Positions 17,962 to 26,768 of a stretch of DNA of 64,000 nt are shown here, piece after piece. The notes below the pieces were generated by a model. That model saw only the letters and a list, made by a program, of their open reading frames with translations, was not told where the DNA came from and ran no database searches. The translations under genes and the position numbers were made by a program. Where the stretch lies: NCBI GenBank assembly GCA_038040445.1, contig JBBPIG010000003.1, positions 310,001 to 374,000 on the forward strand, given 5' to 3'. The first letter of the stretch is position 1. Each line of letters begins with the position of its first letter. Source of the stretch: Acidobacteriota bacterium. Its GTDB lineage: Bacteria > Acidobacteriota > Blastocatellia > UBA7656.

Positions 17962-18109
17962 GCACGCTTTGCGCCGCCGGCGTAGCGGGCGAAAGCTTTC
18001 TAGTCCCGTTGTTGCGGAGCAATCGACGCTGCTAGGATTGCCGGGCACGAGTAACTTTCTCAAGAAGGATGCCTGGTCCATCTCAGCCGAAGGGCGCAAC
18101 ACGATTTCG

Positions 18110-18835
18110 ATGGAAGCCTACAAGGACGATCTAGCTTTCATTCACGATGTTGGGTTCGGCGATTTCGCGAAGAACTCTGCGCCGGGACTGCTTGAGATCC
18201 TGCGTAAGAATGGAATCAAAACGGGGCTAGTCGTGGACCTGGGCTGCGGAAGCGGGCTCTGGGCACGGGAACTCTCGAAGGCGGGTTACGATGTTCTGGG
18301 AGTAGACATTTCGGCGGCGATGATCGCGATGGCCCGCAAGCGAGCACCGCGGGGCGAATTCCAGACAGCGTCTCTTCTGAAGGTCAAACTCCCGCAATGC
18401 GACGCGGTCACCTCGCTCGGGGAGTGTTTGAACTATCTGTTCGACAAGAGCAATCGCATGAGCGAACTTCGCCGGCTGTTTCGTCGCGTCTACACCGCTC
18501 TGAAGCCGGGCGGTCTCTTCTTATTCGACATTGCCGAGCCTGGACGGGGAAAGGGCCCGCGTCAGAAACATCGCGAAGGACGTGACTGGGCCGTTCTGGT
18601 AGAAGTTGACGAAGATGCAAGAACCAACCGGCTGACGCGCCGGATAACAACGTTCCGAAAAGTTGCCAGGCTCTACAGACGCGATGAAGAGATTCATCAA
18701 CTGCAACTCTACAAACGAGCCGAGGTGGCGAACGAACTTCGTCGTGTGGGGTTTCGAGTACGCACTATCGACGGCTACGGAGCGCAACCGATGATCGAGG
18801 GCTGCACGGGGTTCGTAGCGCGGAAACCTTCATAA
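18110..18835 (+). CDS. Class I SAM-dependent methyltransferase
   Basis: 241 residues from ATG 18110; the frame is open from 17969, next to the MITE, but the first 47 residues do not look like part of the fold. Motif I is VVDLGCGSGLWARELSKAGY, followed by VLGVDIS with the acidic residue that binds the ribose of SAM, and later LKPGGLFLFDIAEPG. This is the Methyltransf_25/11 type. No substrate can be assigned. The start is uncertain because no clear ribosome site is present. Confidence 0.85.
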   Translation: MEAYKDDLAFIHDVGFGDFAKNSAPGLLEILRKNGIKTGLVVDLGCGSGLWARELSKAGYDVLGVDISAAMIAMARKRAPRGEFQTASLLKVKLPQCDAVTSLGECLNYLFDKSNRMSELRRLFRRVYTALKPGGLFLFDIAEPGRGKGPRQKHREGRDWAVLVEVDEDARTNRLTRRITTFRKVARLYRRDEEIHQLQLYKRAEVANELRRVGFRVRTIDGYGAQPMIEGCTGFVARKPS

Positions 18836-19021
18836 GTTCCAAAAGGGTCAAGTCGCTTCACTTGGCAACGGGGTATCCGCGAAAATCGGCCGAATCAGTG
18901 TCATCCGTGGTCTATCCGAACTCATAGACCACCGATCACACGGGTTTGACGAATTCGCACGGATTGTTTCGTACCCACTTGATCGGTAGCCAAACGGCTA
19001 TTACTCACTAGTAAAGACCAA

Positions 19022-20656
19022 TCACGCGCCATGTTTCGACCTCACTACGATGCCGCTGCCGGGGCCGTGCTGCTCGCCGTACTCGATCATCGTTCGGCCT
19101 TCGACAATCACGTGCTCGATTCCAACCGGAAACTGTTTTGAATCTTCAAAGGTCGCGCGGTCCATGACTCGCTGGGGATCGAACACCACGATATTCGCTT
19201 GCATGCCCTCGGCAATGAGGCCGTACCTTTCAAGCCGGAAGGTCTCCGCGGCGAGCCCGCTCATCTTGCGCACAGCCTCTTCGAGCGTCAACAGGTTCTG
19301 CTCGCGCACGTAGCGGCCGAGTATGCGCGGATACGTGCCGTAAGCGCGCGGGTGAGGCTTGCCGCCAAGCAACCCATCCGTGCAGACGTTCACATAAGGC
19401 TCGCACATGATTTTTTTCACGACTTCTTCTGACTGGCTGAAAGAGATCATGCCGATGCCCATGCGCTCTTGGGCGAGGAGATCGAACGCGAACTCGACGG
19501 CCGCGACTTCGTTTGCGGCGTCGCCGTCCGGCAGTGCTATCGCTGTCGCCTCCGCGAGGTTCTTGCCGACCCATTCCGGATGATGGCCCGAAGGAATGTC
19601 GGAGATGATGATTCCTTCCGGCCCTGACCACTTCCAAAAGTTGTCCCACTCCGAGCGCGAGCGGTCGAGCATCGCGTCGCGCATGCGTCCGCGCTCGTCA
19701 GCGCTTGCTAAACGCCCGAGCGTCGATTCGACTCCTCCCGCGTGAGCCCACGGCGGCAGTATCGCGCCCAGCATCGTCGAGCCTGCGATGTAAGGATACT
19801 GATCAGCCGTCAAGCGCATGCCTTCCGCGCGAGCGATCCGAACCATTTCCAGCACGCCGTCGATTACCGGCCAGTTTTCGCGGCCGGCAACTTTGAAATG
19901 CGATATGTGGACTCGCGCGCCCGAACGCTTGCCGACTTCGATCATCTCCGCGACCGCGTCTTCAAGATAATCGCTCTCGCTGCGCATGTGGGCGACAAAG
20001 ACTCCATCGAATTCGGCAACCGCTTTGCACAGCTCGATCAACTCAGCGGTATCCGCGAAGCAACACGGTGGATAGATCAAGCCGGTCGACATGCCCATCG
20101 CGCCTTCACGCATGGACCGGCGAATAAGTTCTTGCATCGCGATGATCTCCGCGGGCGTTGCGCGGCGATCTTCCATACCCATCGAGTTCAAGCGAACCGC
20201 CCCGTGCGGGATCAAGTAACTGCAATCGAGTGCCGGACTGGCGCGCTCGACCGAGGTCAGGTACTCACCAACCGACTCCCAATCCCATTCGCGATCGAGC
20301 TTGCCCAGCAGCCCCGCGAGCGAGCGTTCCATCTGCGGGCGATCGGCTTTTCGAATCGGGGCAACGGAGATGCCGTCCTGACCGAAGACTTCGAGGGTGA
20401 TGCCTTGTCGAACTTTCATCGGCAGCTCGGGCTCGGTGAGCACGCGAAGGTCCGAGTGGCTATGCGTGTCGATGAAGCCGGGGGCGATGACCAGCCCGTT
20501 GCAGTCGAGTTCTTCGGGGGCGCCTTCAAGAGAGCCCGGCGCATCGATGGCGAGAATCCAATCGCGCCGGATCGCTACATCGCCGATGATTCCAGGGAGG
20601 CCGGTCCCGTCGATGATTGTACCTCGCTTGAGAATGAGGTCTGGCGACTTGATCAT
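19022..20656 (-). CDS. N-acyl-D-amino-acid deacylase (D-aminoacylase family)
   Basis: 544 residues. APGFIDTHSHSDLR carries the H-x-H metal pair at 65 and 67; STGLIYPPCCFADTAEL and FVAHMRSESD follow, as in D-aminoacylases of the amidohydrolase superfamily. The C-terminal end has GMQANIVVFDP, the typical return to the small beta domain. The reaction is hydrolysis of N-acyl-D-amino acids. No signal peptide, so it is cytoplasmic. Its start overlaps the stop of the VOC gene by 4 bp (ATGA), implying translational coupling. Compare the exported paralogue at 43056-44765. Confidence 0.9.
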   Translation of the reverse strand: MIKSPDLILKRGTIIDGTGLPGIIGDVAIRRDWILAIDAPGSLEGAPEELDCNGLVIAPGFIDTHSHSDLRVLTEPELPMKVRQGITLEVFGQDGISVAPIRKADRPQMERSLAGLLGKLDREWDWESVGEYLTSVERASPALDCSYLIPHGAVRLNSMGMEDRRATPAEIIAMQELIRRSMREGAMGMSTGLIYPPCCFADTAELIELCKAVAEFDGVFVAHMRSESDYLEDAVAEMIEVGKRSGARVHISHFKVAGRENWPVIDGVLEMVRIARAEGMRLTADQYPYIAGSTMLGAILPPWAHAGGVESTLGRLASADERGRMRDAMLDRSRSEWDNFWKWSGPEGIIISDIPSGHHPEWVGKNLAEATAIALPDGDAANEVAAVEFAFDLLAQERMGIGMISFSQSEEVVKKIMCEPYVNVCTDGLLGGKPHPRAYGTYPRILGRYVREQNLLTLEEAVRKMSGLAAETFRLERYGLIAEGMQANIVVFDPQRVMDRATFEDSKQFPVGIEHVIVEGRTMIEYGEQHGPGSGIVVRSKHGA

Positions 20657-21051
20657 CCGGCTGCCTCATTGCCTGCGCTGCTCTTCGAGCTGTTGACGGC
20701 AAGAAGCTCGAGCTGGTTCCCATCCGGATCGTCAAAGTAAAGCGAGGTCGAATTCATCCATTGATGAAAGACCGGACCCTCGACTTCAACGCCTCGCTCG
20801 CGCAGCATTGTCGCGGCGCGCTCAATATCGGCTTCATCGATCGTGAATGCGAAGTGCTGCAACGGCCATTCGCTTTTGTCTTCTTGAAGGACGACCATTC
20901 CGGCATCGCCGCCAGCTTTTAAGAACAGCCAGTTGCGTTTCTGATCACGAATGCCGACTTCCAGGTCCAGCACGTCGAGATAGAACGGCTCTGCCTTTGC
21001 GAGATCCTTCACTCTAATCGCGACTTCATAGACTCCACGGATCGGTAGCAT
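20653..21051 (-). CDS. VOC family protein (glyoxalase/dioxygenase fold)
   Basis: 132 residues. YEVAIRVKDLAKAEPFYLDV at the N-terminus and YFDDPDGNQLELLAV near the C-terminus are the paired signatures of the vicinal oxygen chelate fold, with the C-terminal Glu as a metal ligand. It is coupled to the D-aminoacylase gene downstream, suggesting a shared pathway, but the reaction cannot be predicted. Confidence 0.88.
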   Translation of the reverse strand: MLPIRGVYEVAIRVKDLAKAEPFYLDVLDLEVGIRDQKRNWLFLKAGGDAGMVVLQEDKSEWPLQHFAFTIDEADIERAATMLRERGVEVEGPVFHQWMNSTSLYFDDPDGNQLELLAVNSSKSSAGNEAAG

Positions 21052-21074
21052 ACGCTTTCCTCCTTTCGAACTGC

Positions 21075-21344
21075 TTACGCGGCCAGGAGAGGCGACACTT
21101 CGCTCGGCTCAACGGGGCGAACGTTGAGTTTCGTGAGGACCTCATTTAGCACGTCCGCGCTGACCTGATCCGGAGCCGTAATCTCAATGCCGATCGGCTG
21201 GCCACCCTTTCCGTAGTCGATCAAGAGTCCGTTTCCAGCCTTTTCTGTGCGCTTACTCTTCTCCCCCGGCTCTCTCGGAAGATATAGGTAAGCGGCAACC
21301 GCCTTGCCCTTGCGAAACGTGATTTCTAAGTAACGATCTTTCAT
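21075..21344 (-). CDS. DUF2283-like small protein
   Basis: 89 residues. The segment ending GNGLLIDYGKGGQPIGIEI resembles DUF2283, whose members carry a D-x-x-G-x-x-x-G-I-E-I pattern. It overlaps the preceding DUF4258-like gene by 4 bp (21341-21344). DUF2283 and DUF4258 genes often occur as neighbours and have been suspected to form toxin-antitoxin-like pairs; this is from memory of the families, not shown here. Confidence 0.7.
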   Translation of the reverse strand: MKDRYLEITFRKGKAVAAYLYLPREPGEKSKRTEKAGNGLLIDYGKGGQPIGIEITAPDQVSADVLNEVLTKLNVRPVEPSEVSPLLAA

Positions 21345-21619
21345 TTTGACCCCTTAGGGACAGGATAGGCCGTAACAACGACCAACAGCTTCAGCGGCTC
21401 ATCAGGTTCAACGATGACTTCCCATTTCCGCCGTCTGTATCTTGTATCTATCACCCATCGTCCTTGGGCAACGTCCGAACGATAGCCAGTCGCTCTTTCA
21501 AGCATCGCACGCAAATCAATCTCGTTGAAATCGCGATCCAGCATCCTCTTTTCCAGATGGGCGGTAAGCTCTAGTTCCCATTCCCACCATTCGGGCCACT
21601 TAGGCATTCTGGTCGCCAT
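21341..21619 (-). CDS. DUF4258-like small protein
   Basis: 92 residues. LTAHLEKRMLDRDFNEIDLR followed by YRRRKWEVIVEPDEPLKLLVVVTAYPV fits the DUF4258 pattern (H-x3-RM-x2-R, then a beta hairpin ending in V-T-A-Y), a small fold similar to RelE-type toxins. It is the first gene of a coupled pair with the DUF2283-like gene. Toxin activity is inferred only from this arrangement. Confidence 0.7.
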   Translation of the reverse strand: MATRMPKWPEWWEWELELTAHLEKRMLDRDFNEIDLRAMLERATGYRSDVAQGRWVIDTRYRRRKWEVIVEPDEPLKLLVVVTAYPVPKGSK

Positions 21620-21756
21620 CCAACTTGGTTTGATTGCCGCGCTCGAACTGCGCGCGAGGGTAGGTTAACACGGAAGCGGAGACTCCTTGCAAGCAGTTGG
21701 GGGTTTGCTATGATGCATCCGCCGCTTACGCGCACTTGTAGTTCTGGGAGCCAAAC

Positions 21757-22758
21757 ATGCCTGCCTCTTCAAGCCGTGTCGCCCTTTACCTTCAAGACAA
21801 ACACCCGCTGCGCGAAGCCATCGATTACGTCCGTTATGCCGAATCGCGGGGCTTCGAAGCCGTGTGGCAAGCCGAATCGCGACTCGTGCGCGATGCTATC
21901 GTCCCGATGGCCGCATACGCCGCGACCACCGAACGAATCAAGATCGGATCGGGTGTAATCAACAACTGGACTCGCAACGCGGCGTTGATCGCTGCGACGT
22001 TTTCGACGCTCGACGATTTGGCGCCGGGCCGCGCGATGTGTGGACTCGGCGTGTGGTGGGAGCCGCTTGCGACCAAGGTCGGAGTAAATCGCCGCAAGCC
22101 GCTTCAAGCGATGCGTGAGACGGTCGAAGTCGTGCGCCGATTGCTGGCGATGGAGAAGGTCACCTTCAAAGGCGAGTTCGTTCAAGTCGAGGACATCGAG
22201 ATTGACATCGTTCACGGCGAGCGCTCGCCGAAGAACGTTCCGATCTACATCGGGGCTACTGGAATGAAGATGATGGAGCTCGCGGGTGAGATAGCCGACG
22301 GAGTGTTGCTCAATTATCTCGTCTCGCCCGCCTACAACCGCGAAGCGATGGGCCATCTCCGTGCCGGAGCCGAACGCTCCGGTCGCAGCATTGAACAAGT
22401 CGATCGTCCCCAACTGATCGTCTGTTCGTTGGACAAAGATCGCTCGCGAGCTTTGGACAACGCCCGTGAGCTAGTCACACAGTACCTGGGCCAGCAACCG
22501 CACATCATGAAAGCTAGCGGGGTGAGTCAGGACCTGCTCGATGAGATCGGCCGCGTGTTGACCTGGCCGGCGGAAGAGCATCAGATCCGCGAAGCGATGA
22601 AGCTAGTCCCCGACGAAGTCGTTCAGCTCATCACGGCTTCGGGCACATCCGACGAATGCCGCGCGAAGGTGAAAGAGTACATCGAAGCGGGCTGCACTTG
22701 TCCGGTGCTATATCCGCTCGGGGACGACGTGCGCGCGATGATCGATGCCTTTAGCTGA
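21757..22758 (+). CDS. LLM-class flavin-dependent oxidoreductase (F420- or FMN-dependent)
   Basis: 333 residues, a single luciferase-like monooxygenase domain. Typical features are [20 protein letters not shown] near the N-terminus, [20 protein letters not shown], and [20 protein letters not shown]. The ATG has GGGAGC about 6 bp upstream. It resembles F420-dependent methylene-tetrahydromethanopterin reductase-like proteins, but cofactor and substrate cannot be told from sequence. Confidence 0.88.
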   Translation: MPASSSRVALYLQDKHPLREAIDYVRYAESRGFEAVWQAESRLVRDAIVPMAAYAATTERIKIGSGVINNWTRNAALIAATFSTLDDLAPGRAMCGLGVWWEPLATKVGVNRRKPLQAMRETVEVVRRLLAMEKVTFKGEFVQVEDIEIDIVHGERSPKNVPIYIGATGMKMMELAGEIADGVLLNYLVSPAYNREAMGHLRAGAERSGRSIEQVDRPQLIVCSLDKDRSRALDNARELVTQYLGQQPHIMKASGVSQDLLDEIGRVLTWPAEEHQIREAMKLVPDEVVQLITASGTSDECRAKVKEYIEAGCTCPVLYPLGDDVRAMIDAFS

Positions 22759-22777
22759 GTTAAGTGATCGCTGAGGT

Positions 22778-23061
22778 CTAGCAGGGTGCTGAAAAAGCCA
22801 AACGGGGCCACACTAGGGAGGGCCGAGAATCCCACCAACGCAGTTGGTGGTTCGTTCATATCCGACCTGGCTCTGATCAGCCGGAAAATGAATCGGAGCG
22901 GAGAATTAGGCTGGGTATGAACGATCCACCAACTGCGTTGGTGGGATTCGGGACCCCGGCCCAGTGTCTCGTGTAGGCTGGGTATGAACGATCCACCAAC
23001 TGCGTTGGTGGGATTGCATCTGAATACTCGTGTATCATCGGCTTTTTCAGCACCCTGCTAG
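22778..23061. mobile_element. 284-bp MITE-like element with 22-bp perfect terminal inverted repeats
   Basis: The ends CTAGCAGGGTGCTGAAAAAG... at 22778-22799 and its exact reverse complement at 23040-23061 define the element; CTAG at each end may be a 4-bp target duplication. Inside are three copies of the hairpin CCACCAAC(GCA/TGC)GTTGGTGG at 22832-22850, 22926-22944 and 22993-23011. The second and third lie in a direct repeat of about 40 bp (GGCTGGGTATGAACGATCC...). No coding capacity; it was presumably mobilised in trans. Confidence 0.85.
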
Positions 23062-23127
23062 GCGCGCTAAACGGGGCGTTGCACGCAGGTCGAGCGCGAG
23101 GATGCGTTGGAAGATGGAAAATCGCAA

Positions 23128-23958
23128 ATGGAAAATGGAAAATCCCTTCAGCCTTCTGGAGTGAGAACAGTAACTGCCACGAGGTATGTCACCCCGTTAC
23201 GCGAGGGTGGATCGCTTCCAGCGATAGTCGAAGCCGATGACGATGGAATGTATGTGCTCAAGTTCCGTGGCGCGGGTCAGGGACCCAAGGCTCTAATCGC
23301 GGAGCTAGTGGCGGGGGAGATAGGCCGTGCAGTAGGGTTGCCCGTGCCTGAGATTGTCTTCGTTGAACTCGACCCCGAACTCGCTCGCACCGAGCCGGAC
23401 CCCGAGATCCAAGACCTGATCAGGGCGAGCGCCGGTCTAAACCTCGCCCTCGACTACCTGCCAGGTTCCGTAACGTTTGATCCGGTTGCCGAGAAGCTCG
23501 ACGCCGAACTCGCCTCGATGGTCGTGTGGTTCGACGCTTACGTGACTAATGTTGACCGTACGCCGCGCAACGCGAACATGCTCATGTGGCACCGCCGGCT
23601 CTGGCTCATTGATCATGGTGCAGCCCTCTACTTCCACCACACCTGGACCAACTACTTGGAGCGCAGCCGCGACGCTTTCCCCTGGATCAAAGACCATGTC
23701 TTGCTGCCGTCTACATCTCCGCTCTCTCTTCGCGAGGTAGACTCGAAGATGACCGAGCGGACCACACCAGACATCATTTGCGGTATAGTAGAACTCATTC
23801 CCGACGCTTGGTTGGCCGCTGAGTCTCAGGTTAGCGACTCCCCGTTTGGCGGGTCCGCCGAACATCGGGATGCTTACATCGAGTATTTGCTGAGCCGGCT
23901 CGAGGCGCCGCATGTTTTCCTGGAGGAGGCGATCCGTGCGCGATCACTATCCGTATGA
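23128..23958 (+). CDS. HipA-like kinase family protein
   Basis: 276 residues from ATG 23128; TTG 23107 and GTG 23161 are alternatives. The first codons (ATGGAAAATGGAAAATCC) resemble the short-word spacers, so GTG 23161 may be the true start. YVTPLREGGSLPAIVEADDD, then VLKFRGAGQGPKALIAELVA, and NVDRTPRNANML followed by LWLIDHGAALYFHH show the kinase-like fold with the catalytic Asp/Asn and metal-binding Asp. It lacks the HipA N-terminal lobe of about 100 residues. The next gene is DUF3037 and overlaps by 23 bp, a recurrent pairing. The substrate is unknown. Confidence 0.82.
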   Translation: MENGKSLQPSGVRTVTATRYVTPLREGGSLPAIVEADDDGMYVLKFRGAGQGPKALIAELVAGEIGRAVGLPVPEIVFVELDPELARTEPDPEIQDLIRASAGLNLALDYLPGSVTFDPVAEKLDAELASMVVWFDAYVTNVDRTPRNANMLMWHRRLWLIDHGAALYFHHTWTNYLERSRDAFPWIKDHVLLPSTSPLSLREVDSKMTERTTPDIICGIVELIPDAWLAAESQVSDSPFGGSAEHRDAYIEYLLSRLEAPHVFLEEAIRARSLSV

Positions 23959-24346
23959 TTACGCCGTATTCCGCGTAGTTCCGAGAGTCGAGCGTGAAGA
24001 GTTCGTGAACGTCGGAGTGATAGTCTCGTGCCCCGCCAGAAAGTTTCTCGAGGCCCGCGTTGAACTGGATGAGCAGCGGCTTATGGCCCTTGATTCATCG
24101 CTTGATATCGAATCAATCCGAGTTCATCTGGCGACCATCCCGGCTATCTGTGCCGGCGGAGAGCAGGCAGGTCCAATTGGTCTACTATCACAGAGGGAGC
24201 GCTTCCACTGGTTGGTGGCGACCCGAAGCACGACTATCCAGGTATCCGCAGTGCACACCGGTAGCTGCAAGAACCCAACCGAAGTGCTCGAGCACTTGCT
24301 CAACACGATGGTGCGCCCGCCTCGCTCAGCGACAGACCCCGCCTAG
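23936..24346 (+). CDS. DUF3037 protein coupled to HipA-like kinase
   Basis: 136 residues. GTG 23936 is chosen because GGAGGAGG lies 6 bp upstream at 23922-23929; ATG 23912 is in frame but less supported. The start YPYDYAVFRVVPRVEREEFVN followed by VGVIVSCP is the DUF3037 signature. It overlaps the HipA-like gene, so the two are translated together. The family has no established function; pairing with HipA-like kinases suggests a partner or substrate. Confidence 0.85.
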   Translation: MRDHYPYDYAVFRVVPRVEREEFVNVGVIVSCPARKFLEARVELDEQRLMALDSSLDIESIRVHLATIPAICAGGEQAGPIGLLSQRERFHWLVATRSTTIQVSAVHTGSCKNPTEVLEHLLNTMVRPPRSATDPA

Positions 24347-24362
24347 CGATTTAGCCATCCTG

Positions 24363-24658
24363 TCACGGCCTCGTCTTCCAGGTGCAGGGATGTCGGTGTT
24401 GATCAGGACAGCGAGGATCGCAACCTCTTTCGCTTCAACTGTGAAATAAACGGAGTAGGGGAAGCTGCTGAGCAGCGCGCGCCGAGCCCTCTCGTCGATA
24501 GCCGGAAACATTAAAGCGTTGTCTCCGATGCGTCTGATTGCGGTTCGAGCTTCGAGTTTGAAACGCATTCCCAGACCGGGCTCTTGGCTTTCATACTATG
24601 ATGCAGCCTCTTTAATATCGGCCTGAGCGTCTGGTCGAATCGAGACGTGTCGTTTCAT
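24363..24658 (-). pseudogene. Decayed ParE/RelE-type toxin (nonsense plus frameshift)
   Basis: Reading from ATG 24658 gives MKRHVSIRPDAQADIKEAAS, then an in-frame TAG at 24596-24598, then YESQEPGLGMRFKLE and the ParE core RRALLSSFPYSVYFTVEA. Near 24402-24403 one base is missing; shifting frame there restores QHRHPCTWKTRP and a stop at 24363-24365, the usual ParE ending. The intact product would be about 98 residues. It starts 3 bp after the antitoxin stop in a normal antitoxin-toxin order. Two independent lesions argue for genuine decay rather than sequencing error. A shorter ORF of 80 residues (24326-24568) is only the remnant. Confidence 0.85.
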
Positions 24659-24661
24659 TGG

Positions 24662-24907
24662 TCACTCGACCGATTTTGAATCTCCCAGTGTGAGTTCCTC
24701 TTCAAATTCCTCCCAAGTCTTTCCCTCACTCGGGCTCGCATCATAGGCTGCCAATCGCTCCGCGAGTATCTGGCGATGCCAATCAGGCACCGGAACCTCT
24801 TCTGGTCGCGCTGCAATGTGGTCCCAGAGAGACTGGACGTAGTCGATTTGCTCTTCAACGGATAGCGCGTCAAATCCGGGCGGTGGGAGTGGCAATGTCT
24901 GAGACAT
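24662..24907 (-). CDS. Addiction-module antitoxin, TIGR02574 type
   Basis: 81 residues from ATG 24907, which has GAGGA about 7 bp upstream; ATG 24931 adds 8 residues. ALSVEEQIDYVQSLWDHIAA, then WHRQILAERLAAYDASPSEG and TWEEFEEEL are the hallmark of the 'putative addiction module component' family. These antitoxins precede ParE/RelE-type toxins. The adjoining toxin is broken, so this is an orphan antitoxin that may still bind its promoter or neutralise a related toxin. Confidence 0.88.
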   Translation of the reverse strand: MSQTLPLPPPGFDALSVEEQIDYVQSLWDHIAARPEEVPVPDWHRQILAERLAAYDASPSEGKTWEEFEEELTLGDSKSVE

Positions 24908-24965
24908 CGGAATTTCCTCGAAGCCGAGCATACCACGGCTGCACGTCAGGGTACCGCGAGATCAT

Positions 24966-26558
24966 CTAACTACTCGGTGTCTCCTCAGCGAGCGGCGGGA
25001 TGTCGAAGTATTTCTCCAACATCATGTCAGCCGTTTGCAAAGCGCCTTCGACCCAGCCTTGAGCGTCCGAATAAGCTTCACCGCAAATGTAGAGCGGCGC
25101 GTCCGCAGGCTTGAGAATCTTCTCCTTCACGGTCTGGCTCTTCACGCCGATGTTCCATGAGTTCCAACCGCCCCCGAACGGATCGTCGCCCCAGTCCTTG
25201 AAGCTCGCATCGATCACGTCAGGGATAAACCCGAGCCCGTGGATCACCGCCAGTTGACGCTGGACCTCTCGCACCATTCGCCGAGGCGCACGATACTTGA
25301 GCCACCGAGCATTGGCGTTTTCTTCAGCGCTTCCCGCAAACCATTCCATATCGGTCGTGGCGCGAACGCCTGCGCGCCAGCCGACCCCGCGTTTCGTGCG
25401 GAAGCCGTCCCAGAAGCCGATGTTGACCCCGTCGTCATAACTCGCCATCAGCATCGCGCGGCCTCCCAGCGCCGGCTCGCCGTCAAACCTTGGCCAGTAG
25501 TAGGTCTGGCGCACCGGCAGATCGGTTGTCGTTCGTCCTTTCTCGACTCCCGCCGGCAGCCACCACGGATTCAGATAAGTCGTGAACAGTTTGAACAGTG
25601 GCCTCGGGGTGACGCTCTTGATCAGAGTCACGACACTCTCCTGTTGAAGCAGCGGGCTCGCAGGTGCGAGCAGCTCGAGTGCCCGTCGAGGCATCGCCAG
25701 GATCAACGCTTTTGCTCGAACCGGCTTTCGATTCTTAAACCGTATCTCGAACGTGCCGCCCTTATGCTCGAAGCCGGTCACGTGCGCGCCGCAATGAACT
25801 TTGCCGTGCCCTTTCTTGACTCGCGCCTCAAGGGTCAGCGGTACCTGCTGAAATCCTTTTTTGAATCCCAGGTATTCAGGGTCCACGCCAAAGTCCGACA
25901 AGAACCACGGTATCGCATCCGCCGCATTCCAATTCGACAACGTAGTCTCGTACCCCCCGGCGGCGAGCGCGAGTTGATAGGCTTCTCCGCTCATCACCCG
26001 CGAGAGCACTCCCCAGAACCCTTGCTTGTAAAGAGGCTGGCCGGCGAAGCTCGTGCTCTGAGCCATCTGTCTGCGCTGCTCATCGTTGAGACCGGGGTTG
26101 GTAATGCCCGGCACTATTTGTTCGATAGCGCTCACCGCGAGCTGGCCCGGTGTTTGACCTTGCTCCTGGAAGGTCAAACGGTATGGAACGGGAGAAGGGG
26201 TCTTGCCGAAATCCGACAGCCGCAAGTGGACTCCGCGCAGATACGAGATGTTGTCAGGCTGATCGACCGGAAACGGATAGGTTTCGATGTAGTCGTCGGG
26301 TTTGGCGTCTTTGTTCAAGACGTCGATCAATTTGGTGATGCGCGGTTGCACGGCAGGCAGAATGCGCATGCCTCCCAGTTCGGCCTTCATGAAAGGAATG
26401 TGCGGCGGCGTAACCGACAGCAGGCGGCCGCCGATCTCGTCGCCCGCCTCGAAGACTGCGACGTTCTTCTTGCCGCCTTCGGTCATCAGTCTCCAAGCCG
26501 AATACACGCCGGATACCCCGCCTCCGACAATTGCTACATCAAGGATCTCGTCAGCCAT
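24966..26558 (-). CDS. FAD-dependent amine oxidase family protein
   Basis: 530 residues. The dinucleotide-binding motif VAIVGGGVSGVYSAWRLM is at the N-terminus, followed by VFEAGDEIGGRLLS. Near the C-terminus, APLYICGEAYSDAQGWVEGA is the FAD-contacting segment of flavin amine oxidases. This family oxidises amines or amino acids to imines with release of hydrogen peroxide. No signal peptide. The neighbours include a nitrilase-family enzyme and two amidohydrolases, suggesting nitrogen compound catabolism, but the substrate is not known. Confidence 0.88.
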   Translation of the reverse strand: MADEILDVAIVGGGVSGVYSAWRLMTEGGKKNVAVFEAGDEIGGRLLSVTPPHIPFMKAELGGMRILPAVQPRITKLIDVLNKDAKPDDYIETYPFPVDQPDNISYLRGVHLRLSDFGKTPSPVPYRLTFQEQGQTPGQLAVSAIEQIVPGITNPGLNDEQRRQMAQSTSFAGQPLYKQGFWGVLSRVMSGEAYQLALAAGGYETTLSNWNAADAIPWFLSDFGVDPEYLGFKKGFQQVPLTLEARVKKGHGKVHCGAHVTGFEHKGGTFEIRFKNRKPVRAKALILAMPRRALELLAPASPLLQQESVVTLIKSVTPRPLFKLFTTYLNPWWLPAGVEKGRTTTDLPVRQTYYWPRFDGEPALGGRAMLMASYDDGVNIGFWDGFRTKRGVGWRAGVRATTDMEWFAGSAEENANARWLKYRAPRRMVREVQRQLAVIHGLGFIPDVIDASFKDWGDDPFGGGWNSWNIGVKSQTVKEKILKPADAPLYICGEAYSDAQGWVEGALQTADMMLEKYFDIPPLAEETPSS

Positions 26559-26768
26559 CGACTTTCACCTCCTGGTCTTGGGAAGGGAATGAGACTCCCA
26601 TTCGTCAAACGCGGTGAATCTTACGCTGTGGGCTTTGGCATATCAAGCGGTGGGTGTAGAGGCCGGTCGGGTCCCCATCGGGAACGGAAAGGGTGAACGC
26701 TGCTTGGTGATCACCAGTCTTCTCTTCGCATCAGAACGTAGCGAAGCCTCAAGAAAAGAAGTTATTCA

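Noticed and set aside
25239-26696. 485-codon plus-strand frame antisense to the amine oxidase
   Set aside because: The minus strand has FAD motifs at both ends; the plus frame lacks any recognised fold.
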